From an uncultured Bacteroidales bacterium (lineage in GTDB: Bacteria > Bacteroidota > Bacteroidia > Bacteroidales > F082), in the NCBI GenBank assembly GCA_900317055.1, contig ONFF01000001.1:44259-108258 (forward strand): a stretch of DNA of 64,000 nt, in the 5' to 3' direction. Positions 45,263 through 54,118 of this stretch are shown here, one piece after another. The notes under the pieces are model-generated. The model was not told the origin of the DNA, did no database searches, and was given only the letters and a program-made list of their open reading frames with translations. How positions within the stretch are numbered: the stretch's first letter is position 1; each line of letters starts with the position of its first letter. The position numbers and the translations under genes were made by a program.

Positions 45263-45760
45263 TTACTCGGCAGGAGTCTCAGCAGGAGTCTCAGCGGGAG
45301 CATCGTGCTTGCAGCAGCCCTTTTCTTCACCACCGCAGCCTTCGAGGCGCTTCAAGACGAGGTCCTTCTGCTCGTCAACGGTCATGTTGGCGAAGTTGGC
45401 CCAAGCTTCTTTCATCTCAGCGCACTTCTTTTCGCACTCAGCCTTGGCTTCTTCGGTCATTTCGGCCATCTCTTTGGCGCAACCTTCACCGGCGGCTTTC
45501 ATTTCTTCCATCTTGGCATCCATTTCAGCAAAGACGGCGCAGGCCTTGTTGTTCAGCTCTGCCTTGGCCTCATCGGTCATCTCGTCCCACTTGGCATACT
45601 CTTCTTTCAGAGCGTGCATGGGGCAATCATGCTTTTCTTCAACGACTTCGGTCTTCTCTTCTTGAACGGGTTCAGCAGGCTGGACGGGTTCCTTGGGAGT
45701 GTTGTTGCAGGCCACCATGAAGAGGCAGGCCAGTCCGAGTGTAAGAACTAATTTCTTCAT
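45263..45760 (-). CDS. Small Glu/Lys/Ala-rich, Cys-containing lipoprotein
   Basis: 165 residues. Lipobox MVAC (Cys18), a Glu/Pro linker (about 22-42), then a long charged helical region (about 45-145). Cys residues recur there (C46, C73, C93, C110, C114), with Met-rich text (MDAKMEEMKAAG). The end CGGEEKGCCKHDAPAETPAETPAE adds four Cys, a His and a short repeat. The Cys/Met/His content suggests metal binding or a stress role, but this is inference. No family was recognised. Own promoter and terminator. Confidence 0.7.
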   Translation of the reverse strand: MKKLVLTLGLACLFMVACNNTPKEPVQPAEPVQEEKTEVVEEKHDCPMHALKEEYAKWDEMTDEAKAELNNKACAVFAEMDAKMEEMKAAGEGCAKEMAEMTEEAKAECEKKCAEMKEAWANFANMTVDEQKDLVLKRLEGCGGEEKGCCKHDAPAETPAETPAE

Positions 45761-45811
45761 TTTTAGTGAGTTTTAAATGTTGTTTTAATGTTGTTTTCTG
45801 TTTTGAGCGCG

Positions 45812-45819
45812 CAAAAGTA
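45812..45819 (-). promoter_or_regulatory. -7 promoter box for the small lipoprotein
   Basis: Reverse strand reads TACTTTTG. Confidence 0.55.
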
Positions 45820-45907
45820 CAAATAATTTCAATAGCTTCTGAAAAAATGTTGTTTTTTGTGAAAAATAATTCTTTAATATGTAGTTGTTTATTTGATGGG
45901 GAATGCC

Positions 45908-45915
45908 TATTTTTG
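45908..45915 (+). promoter_or_regulatory. -7 promoter box for the RhuM-PLD gene
   Basis: TATTTTTG inside GGGGAATGCCTATTTTTGC; a TTG at 45884-45886 could be the -33. Identical over 19 bp to the nifJ promoter. Confidence 0.6.
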
Positions 45916-45976
45916 CAGCCTTATTTGTTGACAAGCGCAATGCTTTATTTGTTTCTGCAAAGTGCTGAAAAACACA

Positions 45977-46885
45977 ATGAATAGCGATTTGACAATATAT
46001 CAACCATCTGATGAATCCATTGTTGTCTATAAAAGTAACGATGGTATAGTTCAACTGGAGGTGCAGTTGGCTAATGAGACTGTGTGGTTGACATTAGATC
46101 AAATGGCAGAGCTTTTCCAGCGCAATAAATCAACCATTTCGCGTCACATCAGAAACATCTTTGAATGTGGAGAGCTGAGCCAAGACATGGTAGTTGCAAA
46201 AAATGCAACAACCACTCAACACGGTGCTTTGCAAGGTAAGACTCAAACTCACGAGGTGACATTTTACAACCTTGATATGATTATCAGTATTGGGTATAGA
46301 GTTAACTCCATTCGTGGTGTGCAGTTCCGTCAGTGGGCCAGCCGAGTTCTCAAAGAATATCTGTTGCGGGGCTATAGCATCAACCAACACCTTGTATATA
46401 TGGAACAACGCATCGACCATCAATTGCAGGAACATACGGAGCAAATACATGAGTTGCAGGACAAGGTTGATTTCTTTGTGCGCACATCGTTGCCACCAAA
46501 AGAGGGTGTGTTCTACAACGGGCAGATTTTTGACGCATACGTTTTTGCAACGGATTTGATTAAGTCCGCGAAGAAGAGCATCACACTTATCGACAACTAC
46601 ATTGACGAGTCGGTGTTGCTGATGTTATCTAAACGTAATGATGGCGTAACAGCCAAAATCATCACTCGAAGCATTTCCGACACGCTTAAACTTGACCTTG
46701 ATAAACACAACAAGCAGTATCTGCCGATTGGTATTCAAGAGTCGGACAGATACCATGACCGTTTCCTCATCCTTGATGAAGACATTTATCATCTTGGAGC
46801 TTCACTGAAAGATCTTGGGAAGAAGTTGTTTGCGTTTTCGAAGATGGAGTTGCCTGGGGATGTGTTTTTTAATATTTTGGAGTGA
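45977..46885 (+). CDS. RhuM family protein fused to a PLD-like nuclease half
   Basis: 302 residues. Residues about 20-140 are the RhuM (virulence RhuM, PF13310-type) region: VWLTLDQMAELFQRNKSTISRHIRNIF looks like a helix-turn-helix, followed by THEVTFYNLDMIISIGYRVNSIRGVQFRQWA. After a coiled stretch (140-170), residues about 180-302 look like one phospholipase-D half-site: ITLIDNYIDESVL, then HDRFLILD (H260, R262, D267; the HxK-x4-D motif with Arg for Lys) and GASLKDLGKKLFAF. Probably a DNA- or RNA-binding effector. The ATG at 45977 was chosen over an upstream GTG. First gene of an AT-rich island. Confidence 0.75.
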   Translation: MNSDLTIYQPSDESIVVYKSNDGIVQLEVQLANETVWLTLDQMAELFQRNKSTISRHIRNIFECGELSQDMVVAKNATTTQHGALQGKTQTHEVTFYNLDMIISIGYRVNSIRGVQFRQWASRVLKEYLLRGYSINQHLVYMEQRIDHQLQEHTEQIHELQDKVDFFVRTSLPPKEGVFYNGQIFDAYVFATDLIKSAKKSITLIDNYIDESVLLMLSKRNDGVTAKIITRSISDTLKLDLDKHNKQYLPIGIQESDRYHDRFLILDEDIYHLGASLKDLGKKLFAFSKMELPGDVFFNILE

Positions 46886-46920
46886 AAAAAGAGATTTGCA
46901 GTAATAATTGCATAGTGGAG

Positions 46921-48279
46921 ATGAGTATGGCTCTTGATAGTATAGATTATTACGATGACCCTTGGGCTGAAGAAGATTTGCTTGATGGCATATTCGGGGA
47001 AAAACAATCAAATGTTGGAGACCCAGTTTTGCATCACGTCCAATGTTTCGAAGGAGACAACCATTATTTGGGTGTAATGGTTGATGGGGCAGTTGTAATT
47101 CAAGCTAAATATGAAATAATCAGACTTATACCATTATTTGCTTTTCATCATCCTTATTTTTTGGCGGCCATAGGCAATACCATTGATGGGAAGAAAAGGT
47201 ATGGTGTTTTATCTGATTTGAATGAGATAGTGTTCCCGATAATTTACGACAACATTGTTTGGTGGAAAAATAAAGGAGAGGATTGTTATGCGATAAAACT
47301 AAAACAAGGAGACAAATGCTTTTGCTATGATGTAAGAAGCAACTCACCATTATTTGAGATTGATGACTATAATAGTATTGGGACTTTCCATGCATTTGAT
47401 TATTACTCTAAAGTTGTTGAGGACTATATTAGTGAAATACAATGGACAGATAAAAAATACTCTATTGTTAGGAAAGGGGACCATTATGGGATAATACTTA
47501 ATGATGGAACAGTTGTTATTCCTCCAAAATTCAAAAAAATCACAGAATTTAATTTCTTTTTTGACAAAGGGACCTGTGAAATGAGGGCTAATGTAGTATT
47601 TGATGATTATGTTGAGGGATGGATTGATTATCAGGGTTTAATTTTTGGATTTATCCCTATATGTTACAAGTCTGCAAAACGTCTAAATGAAGATAGGTAT
47701 ATTGTCCTTGATGAAGAAGGTAAATACGGCATAATTGATAAATCAAATAATGTAATTTGTGGTTTCATTTATGATGACTACGTTAAGCATGAGCCATATC
47801 GATCAGGCTGTTATTTTAGTAAAGACTATGTAATATTTCATAGTGATAATGGCTGGTCTGTTGTTGATGCAAAAACGGGTGTAAGCACTGCATATTACGA
47901 TCAGATTTCTTGGCATTTTAGTTGTAAGTATTGCTATGTATCAAAAAACAGCAAAAAAGGTGTGATTAGTGTTTCGGGTGAAGCGGTGATACCTTGTATT
48001 TATGATAAGATTTCTGGTTTTAATGCGGATAAAGGAATAACTGCATCAAATGTGATATTTGAAGGGAAAGAAGGTTGTATAGTTGACGCAAAATTTATTT
48101 CGCAAAAGGTCAAGAATACAAATAAAGATGCCACATCTTCAAGCAAATTATTTTTGCGTGAGCGCAAAACATACGAAAGATATTCAGGGACTTATGCTCA
48201 AGATGAAATGGGCTATAGTGACGATGATATAGACACAATATTCGATGGAGACCCCAGCGCTTATTGGAATGTTGATTAA
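46921..48279 (+). CDS. WG-repeat protein
   Basis: 452 residues, no signal peptide. Repeated units of the WG/KWG type: an aromatic-Gly step (KRYGVLSDLNEIVFPIIYDNI, HYGIILNDGTVVIPPKFKKI, KYGIIDKSNNVICGFIYDDY, KKGVISVSGEAVIPCIYDKI), each about 50-80 residues apart. The beta-propeller-like repeats usually serve protein binding, and WG proteins occur in conflict and surface systems. The C-terminal 50 residues are charged. An alternative GTG start at 46882 would overlap the upstream stop (GTGA). Codons are very AT-rich compared with nifJ next to it. Function unknown. Confidence 0.75.
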   Translation: MSMALDSIDYYDDPWAEEDLLDGIFGEKQSNVGDPVLHHVQCFEGDNHYLGVMVDGAVVIQAKYEIIRLIPLFAFHHPYFLAAIGNTIDGKKRYGVLSDLNEIVFPIIYDNIVWWKNKGEDCYAIKLKQGDKCFCYDVRSNSPLFEIDDYNSIGTFHAFDYYSKVVEDYISEIQWTDKKYSIVRKGDHYGIILNDGTVVIPPKFKKITEFNFFFDKGTCEMRANVVFDDYVEGWIDYQGLIFGFIPICYKSAKRLNEDRYIVLDEEGKYGIIDKSNNVICGFIYDDYVKHEPYRSGCYFSKDYVIFHSDNGWSVVDAKTGVSTAYYDQISWHFSCKYCYVSKNSKKGVISVSGEAVIPCIYDKISGFNADKGITASNVIFEGKEGCIVDAKFISQKVKNTNKDATSSSKLFLRERKTYERYSGTYAQDEMGYSDDDIDTIFDGDPSAYWNVD

Positions 48280-48299
48280 TCAGTATAATATACAGTTTT

Positions 48300-48833
48300 T
48301 TAACGAGTATATCCAATTTCTCCAAAAATAGAATCTAAAGGTTGAACACGTCCAACGGATGTTGCCATGTTACCCGATATATGGAAAGCATTAGGGAAAG
48401 CCCACATTTCTGTTTCCCATCCATATGTGTTGGCGATTTTTACCAAAGGCATAAAGTCACTGTCGCCAGATAATATTTTCAGCGTTGCTGGCTCTGTTGT
48501 ACAGATTAATTCTACACCTTGGGCTACTAATTCTGTATCAACAGCTTTCTCTTTATTTTCAGAATTTCTGTCGTGAACAATTACTTCGAATCCTTGATTG
48601 GCCGCAGTATTCCATAAACTGTCATTTTGTGGGGGGCGTGATCCAACTAATATTGCTTTTCTGATAGTCTTCCCTTCGGATACCCTATTTAGTAGTTTGC
48701 CAAAATCAATTCTCCAACTAAAATCACATGGGTCTTTCCCATCAACAGAAACCATCTTTTTAATTTTGGCTGAGTGCTTCATTCCTTCAATCCAGATATT
48801 TGAATTGTCTACAATTATTACGCAATCGTTCAT
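48300..48833 (-). CDS. NYN (PIN-like) domain nuclease, LabA-type
   Basis: 177 residues. The NYN acidic residues are all present: D9 in VIIVDNSNIW, D99 in KEKAVDTELV, and D124 and D126 in LSGDSDFMPLV, as in metal-dependent PIN-fold ribonucleases. The C-terminal part (GWETEMWAFPNAFHISGNMA) is the usual end of the fold. It probably cleaves RNA; target unknown. Convergent with the WG-repeat gene, with only 20 bp between the stops, and divergent from nifJ. Confidence 0.85.
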   Translation of the reverse strand: MNDCVIIVDNSNIWIEGMKHSAKIKKMVSVDGKDPCDFSWRIDFGKLLNRVSEGKTIRKAILVGSRPPQNDSLWNTAANQGFEVIVHDRNSENKEKAVDTELVAQGVELICTTEPATLKILSGDSDFMPLVKIANTYGWETEMWAFPNAFHISGNMATSVGRVQPLDSIFGEIGYTR

Positions 48834-48868
48834 ATCTTGTGTTTTTTAATTTAAAATAGAATCTGATG

Positions 48869-48876
48869 CAAAAATA
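48869..48876 (-). promoter_or_regulatory. -7 promoter box for the NYN gene
   Basis: Reverse strand reads TATTTTTG, 35 nt before the ATG at 48833. Confidence 0.6.
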
Positions 48877-48967
48877 CATATTATTTCGCTAATGTTTCAA
48901 AAGAAAACTATTTTTGATACGAAAAATTCTTTTTTATAATAAGGTTGTTTTTTTGTCGGGGAATGCC

Positions 48968-48975
48968 TATTTTTG
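48968..48975 (+). promoter_or_regulatory. Promoter for nifJ
   Basis: -7 TATTTTTG, with a TTG at 48945-48947 as possible -33 (spacing 20). It leaves a leader of about 85 nt, AT-rich and without a clear hairpin. Confidence 0.65.
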
Positions 48976-49065
48976 CGGTCAAATTTTGCAATTGAATTTT
49001 TTAACTGCAAAATAGGTAATCGATGTTTAATCAACTAATTATAAATTCATTCTAAATCAAAAGAA

Positions 49066-52000
49066 ATGGCAGAAAAAAAGTTTTTGACATGCGACGGTAA
49101 CCAGGCTGCGGCCCATGTTGCCTACATGTTCAGTGAAGTGGCCGCCATTTATCCTATCACTCCGTCGTCGCCGATGGCCGAGTATATCGATGAATGGGCC
49201 GCTAAAGGTCAGAAGAACATCTTTGGCGAGACCGTCAAAGTGGTTGAGATGCAATCCGAAGCCGGTGCAGCCGGTGCCGTCCACGGCTCGCTGCAGGCTG
49301 GCGCCCTCACCACCACCTACACCGCCTCGCAAGGCCTCTTGCTGATGATTCCCAATATGTACAAGATCGCCGGTGAATTGCTTCCTGGCGTGTTCCACGT
49401 CTCGGCCCGCGCCCTCGCCGCTCAGGCTCTGTCCATCTTCGGCGACCACGCCGATGTGATGGCCTGCCGTCAGACGGGCTTCGCCATGCTGGCCACCAGC
49501 AGCGTCCAAGAGATCATGGACCTCGCCCCTGTGGCACACCTCGCCGCCATCGAAGGCCGCGTGCCGTTTGTGCACTTCTTCGACGGCTTCCGCACCTCTC
49601 ACGAAATCCAGAAGGTCGAGGCTGCCGACATGGAGAAACTCCGTAAGCTCGTCAACCAAAAGGCCCTCAAGGAATACCGCGAACGCGCCCTCAATCCTGA
49701 GCACCCCGTAACCCGTGGTACTGCCCAGAACCCCGACATCTACTTCCAGACCCGTGAGTTGCAGAACAAGTACTACGACGCTCTGCCCGACATCGTGGCC
49801 AAGTATATGAAGCAGATGAGCCGCATCACTGGCCGTCAATATGCTCCGTTCGTTTACTACGGCGCTCCCGATGCCACCGACATCATCATCGCCATGGGCT
49901 CCATCAACGACGTCATCAAGACCGTCATCGACAAGGAGAACAAGGCTGGTAAGAAGCTCGGTCTCGTCACCGTGCACCTCTATCGCCCCTTCAGCGTGAA
50001 GTACCTCATGGAAGCCCTGCCGAAGAGCCTGATGGAGCATGTGAAGCGCATCTGCGTCCTCGACCGCACCAAGGAACCCGGCGCCAACGGCGACCCGCTC
50101 TACCTCGACGTGGTGGAAGCCTTTAAGGACTGCCCATACAAGCCTTTGATCATCGGCGGCCGCTACGGTCTGTCATCAAAGGACACCACGCCGGCTCAGG
50201 TGCTTGCCGTCTACAAGAACCTCGCTGCCGACAAACCGATGAACCAGTTCACCGTGGGTATCAAGGACGATGTCACGCACCGTTCACTCAAGGTTGGTAA
50301 GGAAATCTCCATTCTGCCGAAGGGCACGTTCGAAGCCAAGTTCTACGGCCTCGGCGCTGACGGTACAGTGGGTGCCAACAAGAACTCCATCAAGATCATC
50401 GGCGACAACACCAACAAGTACAGCCAAGCCTATTTCGACTACGACTCCAAGAAGTCAGGCGGTTACACCTGCTCGCACCTGCGTTTCGGTGACCAGCCCA
50501 TCCTGGCTCCTTATCTCGTTGGCACGCCCGACTTTGTGGCTGTCCATGTCCCGAGCTACCTGAAGAAGTACGACTGTCTCCGTGGCCTGAAGAAGAACGG
50601 CACGTTCCTCTACAACTCGCCTTGGAGCGTTGAAGAGACCAAGAAACACCTTCCCGACTATGTGAAGAAGTATCTGGCCCTCAACAATATTAATATGTAT
50701 ATCATCGACGCCACGAAGATCGCCGCCGAGATTGGTCTGGGCAACCGCACCAACACCATCCTCCAGAGCGCCTTCTTCAAGATTTCGGGCGTCATTCCTT
50801 ACGACCTGGCCGTCGAGCAGATGAAGAAGTTCATCGTGAAGAGCTACGGCAAGAAGGGTGAGGACATCGTCAACATGAACTATGCCGCCGTTGACCGCGG
50901 TGGCGAGATCACCAAGGTTGAGATTCCCGCTGAATGGGCCAAGCTCGACTGCACCACCGACTTCGTCTTCGAGCACAATGATGCCGATCCCGAATTTATT
51001 AATAAGGTGATGCGCCCGATGGTCGCCCAGTGCGGTAACGACCTGCCCGTGAGCGCTTTCAAGGACATCGTCGATGGTACCTTCCCGGCTGGTACTACCG
51101 CTTATGAGAAGCGTGGTGTCGCCACCGTCGTTCCCGAGTGGAATCCTGCCAACTGTATCCAGTGCAACCAGTGCTCATTGGTGTGCCCGCACGCCGCCAT
51201 CCGTCCTGTCGTCATGACTGACGCTGAGCTGAAGAAGGCTCCTAAGGGCATGGCCACTGCCGACATGAAGATGCCGAAGGAAATGGCTGGTATGCACTTC
51301 CGCATGCAGGTCTCTGTCTTGGACTGCACCGGTTGCGGCAACTGCGCCGACGTGTGCCCCGCCAAGGAGAAGGCTTTGGTGATGAAACCGCTCGAAAGCC
51401 AACTCGACGAAGCCAAGAACTGGGAGTATGGTCAGAAGAAGGTCGCCTACAAGGACGAACTCATCGACAAGTTCGCCAATGTGAAGAACAGCCAGTTTGC
51501 ACAGCCGCTGTTCGAGTTCTCTGGTGCTTGCGCTGGTTGCGGTGAGACACCTTACATCAAGACCATCACCCAACTCTTTGGTGAGAGCATGATGGTGGCC
51601 AACGCTACAGGTTGCTCGTCCATCTATGGCGGTTCCGCTCCTGCAACGCCTTACTGCAAGAACTACCGCAGTGGCAAGGGTGTGGCATGGGCCAACTCCC
51701 TGTTTGAGGACAACGCCGAGTACGGTCTCGGTATGGCCACGGGTGCCCGCAAGATCCGCGAAGGCCTCCGCAAGAAGGCTGAAGAGCTGGTCAACACCAC
51801 CGTGTACGATTGGATGAAGGAAGCCACGCAGAAGTGGTTAGACACCTACAACGACACGGTCGCCAACCGCAAGGCTACTGACGAATTCGTCGCCGCCCTT
51901 GAAAAGGCCATCCTCGACATCGACGGTTGCATCAACTTCTTCTCCACTAAGGGTAAGGAAATCTACGGTGAAGAAGTGGCTGCCCAAAAGCTGGAAGAAG

Positions 52001-52749
52001 CCAAGAAGGCTAAGGCTGCTGGTCGCAAGATCTGCATCTGCCACGGTTGCGAGCTCGAACAAGAACTGTTGGACAACAAGGACTTCCTCGCCAAGAAGAG
52101 CCAGTGGATCTTCGGTGGTGACGGTTGGGCATACGACATCGGTTTCGGTGGCCTCGACCATGTGTTGGCCAGCGGCGAAGATGTCAATGTTCTCGTCCTC
52201 GACACCGAGGTTTACTCGAACACGGGTGGTCAGAGTTCCAAGGCTACGCCTGCCGGTGCTGTCGCCAAGTTTGCTGCCTCTGGTAAGAAGGTCCGCAAGA
52301 AAGACCTCGGCATGATCGCCAAGAGCTACGGCTACGTCTATGTGGCTCAGGTCGCCATGGGTGCTTCGCAAGCCCAGTATTTCAAGGCCATCAAGGAAGC
52401 TGAGGCTTATCCTGGCCCGTCGCTGGTGATTTGCTACGCCCCATGTATCAATCACGGTATCAAGATCGGCATGGGTCACTCCCAGATGGAAGAGAAGCTC
52501 GCCGTCGACTGCGGTTACTGGCACCTCTGGCGCTTCAATCCCGCCGAGGAAGAGGAAGGCAAGAACGGCTTCCACTTGGATTCGAAGGAACCCAACTGGG
52601 CCGACTTCCAGAAGTTCATCATGGGTGAGGTGCGTTACAACTCGCTCGTGAAGACCTTCCCCGAAGAAGCCAAGGAACTGTTCGCCAAGACCGAGCAATT
52701 CGCCAAGCTCCGCTACGAAGGCTACAAGAAGCTGAGCGAAGGGAAGTAA
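49066..52749 (+). CDS. nifJ: Pyruvate:ferredoxin (flavodoxin) oxidoreductase
   Basis: 1227 residues, the single-chain homodimer type. It oxidises pyruvate and CoA to acetyl-CoA, CO2 and reduced ferredoxin with ThDP and three [4Fe-4S] clusters. Seen in order: domain I ITPSSPMAEYIDEWAAKGQKN.., the EKR-type and gamma domains, two ferredoxin-like clusters (CIQCNQCSLVCP and CTGCGNCADVCP, about residues 698-767), CAGCGETPY and the ThDP site GDGWAYDIGFGGLDH..DTEVYSNTGGQSSKATP. No C-terminal oxygen-protection extension as in D. africanus. Heavy use of C-ending codons fits very high expression. Strong terminator after it. Confidence 0.98.
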   Translation: MAEKKFLTCDGNQAAAHVAYMFSEVAAIYPITPSSPMAEYIDEWAAKGQKNIFGETVKVVEMQSEAGAAGAVHGSLQAGALTTTYTASQGLLLMIPNMYKIAGELLPGVFHVSARALAAQALSIFGDHADVMACRQTGFAMLATSSVQEIMDLAPVAHLAAIEGRVPFVHFFDGFRTSHEIQKVEAADMEKLRKLVNQKALKEYRERALNPEHPVTRGTAQNPDIYFQTRELQNKYYDALPDIVAKYMKQMSRITGRQYAPFVYYGAPDATDIIIAMGSINDVIKTVIDKENKAGKKLGLVTVHLYRPFSVKYLMEALPKSLMEHVKRICVLDRTKEPGANGDPLYLDVVEAFKDCPYKPLIIGGRYGLSSKDTTPAQVLAVYKNLAADKPMNQFTVGIKDDVTHRSLKVGKEISILPKGTFEAKFYGLGADGTVGANKNSIKIIGDNTNKYSQAYFDYDSKKSGGYTCSHLRFGDQPILAPYLVGTPDFVAVHVPSYLKKYDCLRGLKKNGTFLYNSPWSVEETKKHLPDYVKKYLALNNINMYIIDATKIAAEIGLGNRTNTILQSAFFKISGVIPYDLAVEQMKKFIVKSYGKKGEDIVNMNYAAVDRGGEITKVEIPAEWAKLDCTTDFVFEHNDADPEFINKVMRPMVAQCGNDLPVSAFKDIVDGTFPAGTTAYEKRGVATVVPEWNPANCIQCNQCSLVCPHAAIRPVVMTDAELKKAPKGMATADMKMPKEMAGMHFRMQVSVLDCTGCGNCADVCPAKEKALVMKPLESQLDEAKNWEYGQKKVAYKDELIDKFANVKNSQFAQPLFEFSGACAGCGETPYIKTITQLFGESMMVANATGCSSIYGGSAPATPYCKNYRSGKGVAWANSLFEDNAEYGLGMATGARKIREGLRKKAEELVNTTVYDWMKEATQKWLDTYNDTVANRKATDEFVAALEKAILDIDGCINFFSTKGKEIYGEEVAAQKLEEAKKAKAAGRKICICHGCELEQELLDNKDFLAKKSQWIFGGDGWAYDIGFGGLDHVLASGEDVNVLVLDTEVYSNTGGQSSKATPAGAVAKFAASGKKVRKKDLGMIAKSYGYVYVAQVAMGASQAQYFKAIKEAEAYPGPSLVICYAPCINHGIKIGMGHSQMEEKLAVDCGYWHLWRFNPAEEEEGKNGFHLDSKEPNWADFQKFIMGEVRYNSLVKTFPEEAKELFAKTEQFAKLRYEGYKKLSEGK

Positions 52750-52767
52750 ACTTTCTTGATTGAAACG

Positions 52768-52802
52768 AAAACAGCGCATCCGATGGGGTGCGCTGTTTTT
52801 TT
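52768..52802 (+). terminator. Rho-independent terminator of nifJ
   Basis: ACAGCGCA-tccgatgggg-TGCGCTGT followed by seven T in all, 20 bp after the stop. Confidence 0.9.
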
Positions 52803-52832
52803 CATTAGCATCAGCGATTAGTGAAAAATGAT

Positions 52833-52840
52833 TATTTTTG
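52833..52840 (+). promoter_or_regulatory. -7 promoter box for the GIY-YIG gene
   Basis: TATTTTTG, 34 nt before the ATG at 52875. Confidence 0.6.
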
Positions 52841-52874
52841 CGTGTTGAAATAAGCTCTTGATTAAAACACACTA

Positions 52875-54032
52875 ATGAATACGATATTCTTCAAAGATTG
52901 TTTAAAGCAAATCTCCGAATCTATTGCCAAACAGCATCTTGAACACATAGAGTTGAATGATATCACTCGTATGTATTATTCTTCTTTCTTTTCAAAAGAG
53001 AAAATAGTTAAAGTGACAAGTTCAAATGTGATAGGCAAAGCAACTCTGGTTGTATTTGTTTTTGAAGAAATCGAAGGGTGTCGTTTTAAAAAAGAAAATG
53101 TTTATCATATTGATATAGATATTCTCAGTCCGTATAGTGGTTACGCTCTCTTAAACAACTATTATCAACTTGAGGTAACAAGTTTTGAAGATTTATTTGA
53201 GGTTGAATTAGGTAAAGTGTTTTCTGATATTAATGGGTTCCTTTCTTATCTATTACCATCAGCTGAAATTGTATGCGATCCTTTTACAAAAAATAAAAAC
53301 TTGATTTGGGCTAACAATTTTTCATATCAAATCAGATTTTATCCTAGTATTGGAGTCACATTAGAATACAAAGACAATAATAGCTTTATATGTTTTTCAA
53401 CTTCAAAAAAGTATAAACTGCATCAAGGCGACATTATTTCTCTTTTATTTGAAAATGGAAATATTATTGATTTTCCAATTCAAAAAACAGTTATTCTTGA
53501 TGGGGCGTGTTCTGCTTATTGTAGCCTTTTTCGGGAAGATGTTGAACTTTTCATAAAAGAACGGTGCTGCCAATATCGAATAACATATTGTAAAAATGAC
53601 AAAGCACCATTAGTTGACAATTTCACAGATAAAGACTATAGTCCTTATGAATTTGAAATGTTTGTGGCTTATGCTAAACATTATTTGAATGAGTTAAATC
53701 GGCTTATTCCCGATTATCATTTACCCCGAAGAGCCATCATAAAGACGCCTGTAGAATATAAATTCCCTGGCTGTTATGTTTACTTGATGCTTGATAATTC
53801 AAATGGTTATCATAAAATAGGTATCTCTAATACTCCCGAGTATCGAGAGAAGACCTTGCAGAGTGAGAAGCCGTCAATAGAAATGCTTGCATGCAAAAAG
53901 TTTCCAACACGCAAAATCGCGGAAGCAATTGAATCTGCCTTGCATACTGCATATAGCCTGCAACGAGTCCGTGGAGAATGGTTTAATTTGGACGATGTGG
54001 ATGTGGCGGCGATAATTGAGACATTGAAATAA
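52875..54032 (+). CDS. Protein with C-terminal GIY-YIG (MUG113/T5orf172-like) domain
   Basis: 385 residues. The last 90 (about 295-385) form a GIY-YIG-type domain of the MUG113/T5orf172 kind: CYVYLMLDNSNGYHKIGISNTPEYREKTLQ (Y-x-Y and KIGIS core), then a Glu-bearing helix (AEAIESALHTAYSLQRVRGEWFNL). The first 290 residues are not recognised; they are AT-rich, with several Phe/Tyr strands, and may be a binding module. No signal peptide. Such domains occur in phage and restriction-like proteins. Own promoter. An ATPase gene with its own promoter lies downstream. Nuclease activity is inferred. Confidence 0.7.
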   Translation: MNTIFFKDCLKQISESIAKQHLEHIELNDITRMYYSSFFSKEKIVKVTSSNVIGKATLVVFVFEEIEGCRFKKENVYHIDIDILSPYSGYALLNNYYQLEVTSFEDLFEVELGKVFSDINGFLSYLLPSAEIVCDPFTKNKNLIWANNFSYQIRFYPSIGVTLEYKDNNSFICFSTSKKYKLHQGDIISLLFENGNIIDFPIQKTVILDGACSAYCSLFREDVELFIKERCCQYRITYCKNDKAPLVDNFTDKDYSPYEFEMFVAYAKHYLNELNRLIPDYHLPRRAIIKTPVEYKFPGCYVYLMLDNSNGYHKIGISNTPEYREKTLQSEKPSIEMLACKKFPTRKIAEAIESALHTAYSLQRVRGEWFNLDDVDVAAIIETLK

Positions 54033-54056
54033 ACCCTGTTAATAATCTTTTTTTTG

Positions 54057-54064
54057 TAACTTTG
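54057..54064 (+). promoter_or_regulatory. -7 promoter box for the ATPase gene
   Basis: TAACTTTG, 54 nt before the ATG at 54119. Confidence 0.6.
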
Positions 54065-54118
54065 CAATCTGTAAAGGTTTTTCCGAAAAGTAGAAGGACA
54101 TACGTAAACAAACATCAA

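Larger units (their letters stand above)
45811..45916. repeat. Duplicated bidirectional promoter region, left copy
   Basis: Contains a minus -7 box (CAAAAGTA) and, about 90 bp later, GGGGAATGCCTATTTTTGC (45898-45916). The same 19 bp ends the right copy (48868-48976), and the text between aligns with it at roughly three of four positions by eye. Both copies flank the rhuM-WG-NYN island. Confidence 0.75.
48868..48976. repeat. Duplicated bidirectional promoter region, right copy
   Basis: Minus -7 box CAAAAATA (48869-48876) for the NYN gene and, at 48958-48976, GGGGAATGCCTATTTTTGC for nifJ. Aligns with 45811-45916, including GAAAAAT and GTTGTTT before the shared 19 bp. Confidence 0.75.

Noticed and set aside
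45917-48957. Integrative element with attL/attR
   Set aside because: The flanking 19-bp repeats are part of promoters, and no integrase, recombinase or tRNA target is present inside or next to the island.
49057-52872. Long minus-strand frames opposite nifJ (49057-50040, 51838-52872)
   Set aside because: Same cause: GC-rich, high-bias codons of nifJ. The predicted proteins are low-quality His/Val/Leu text with no family.
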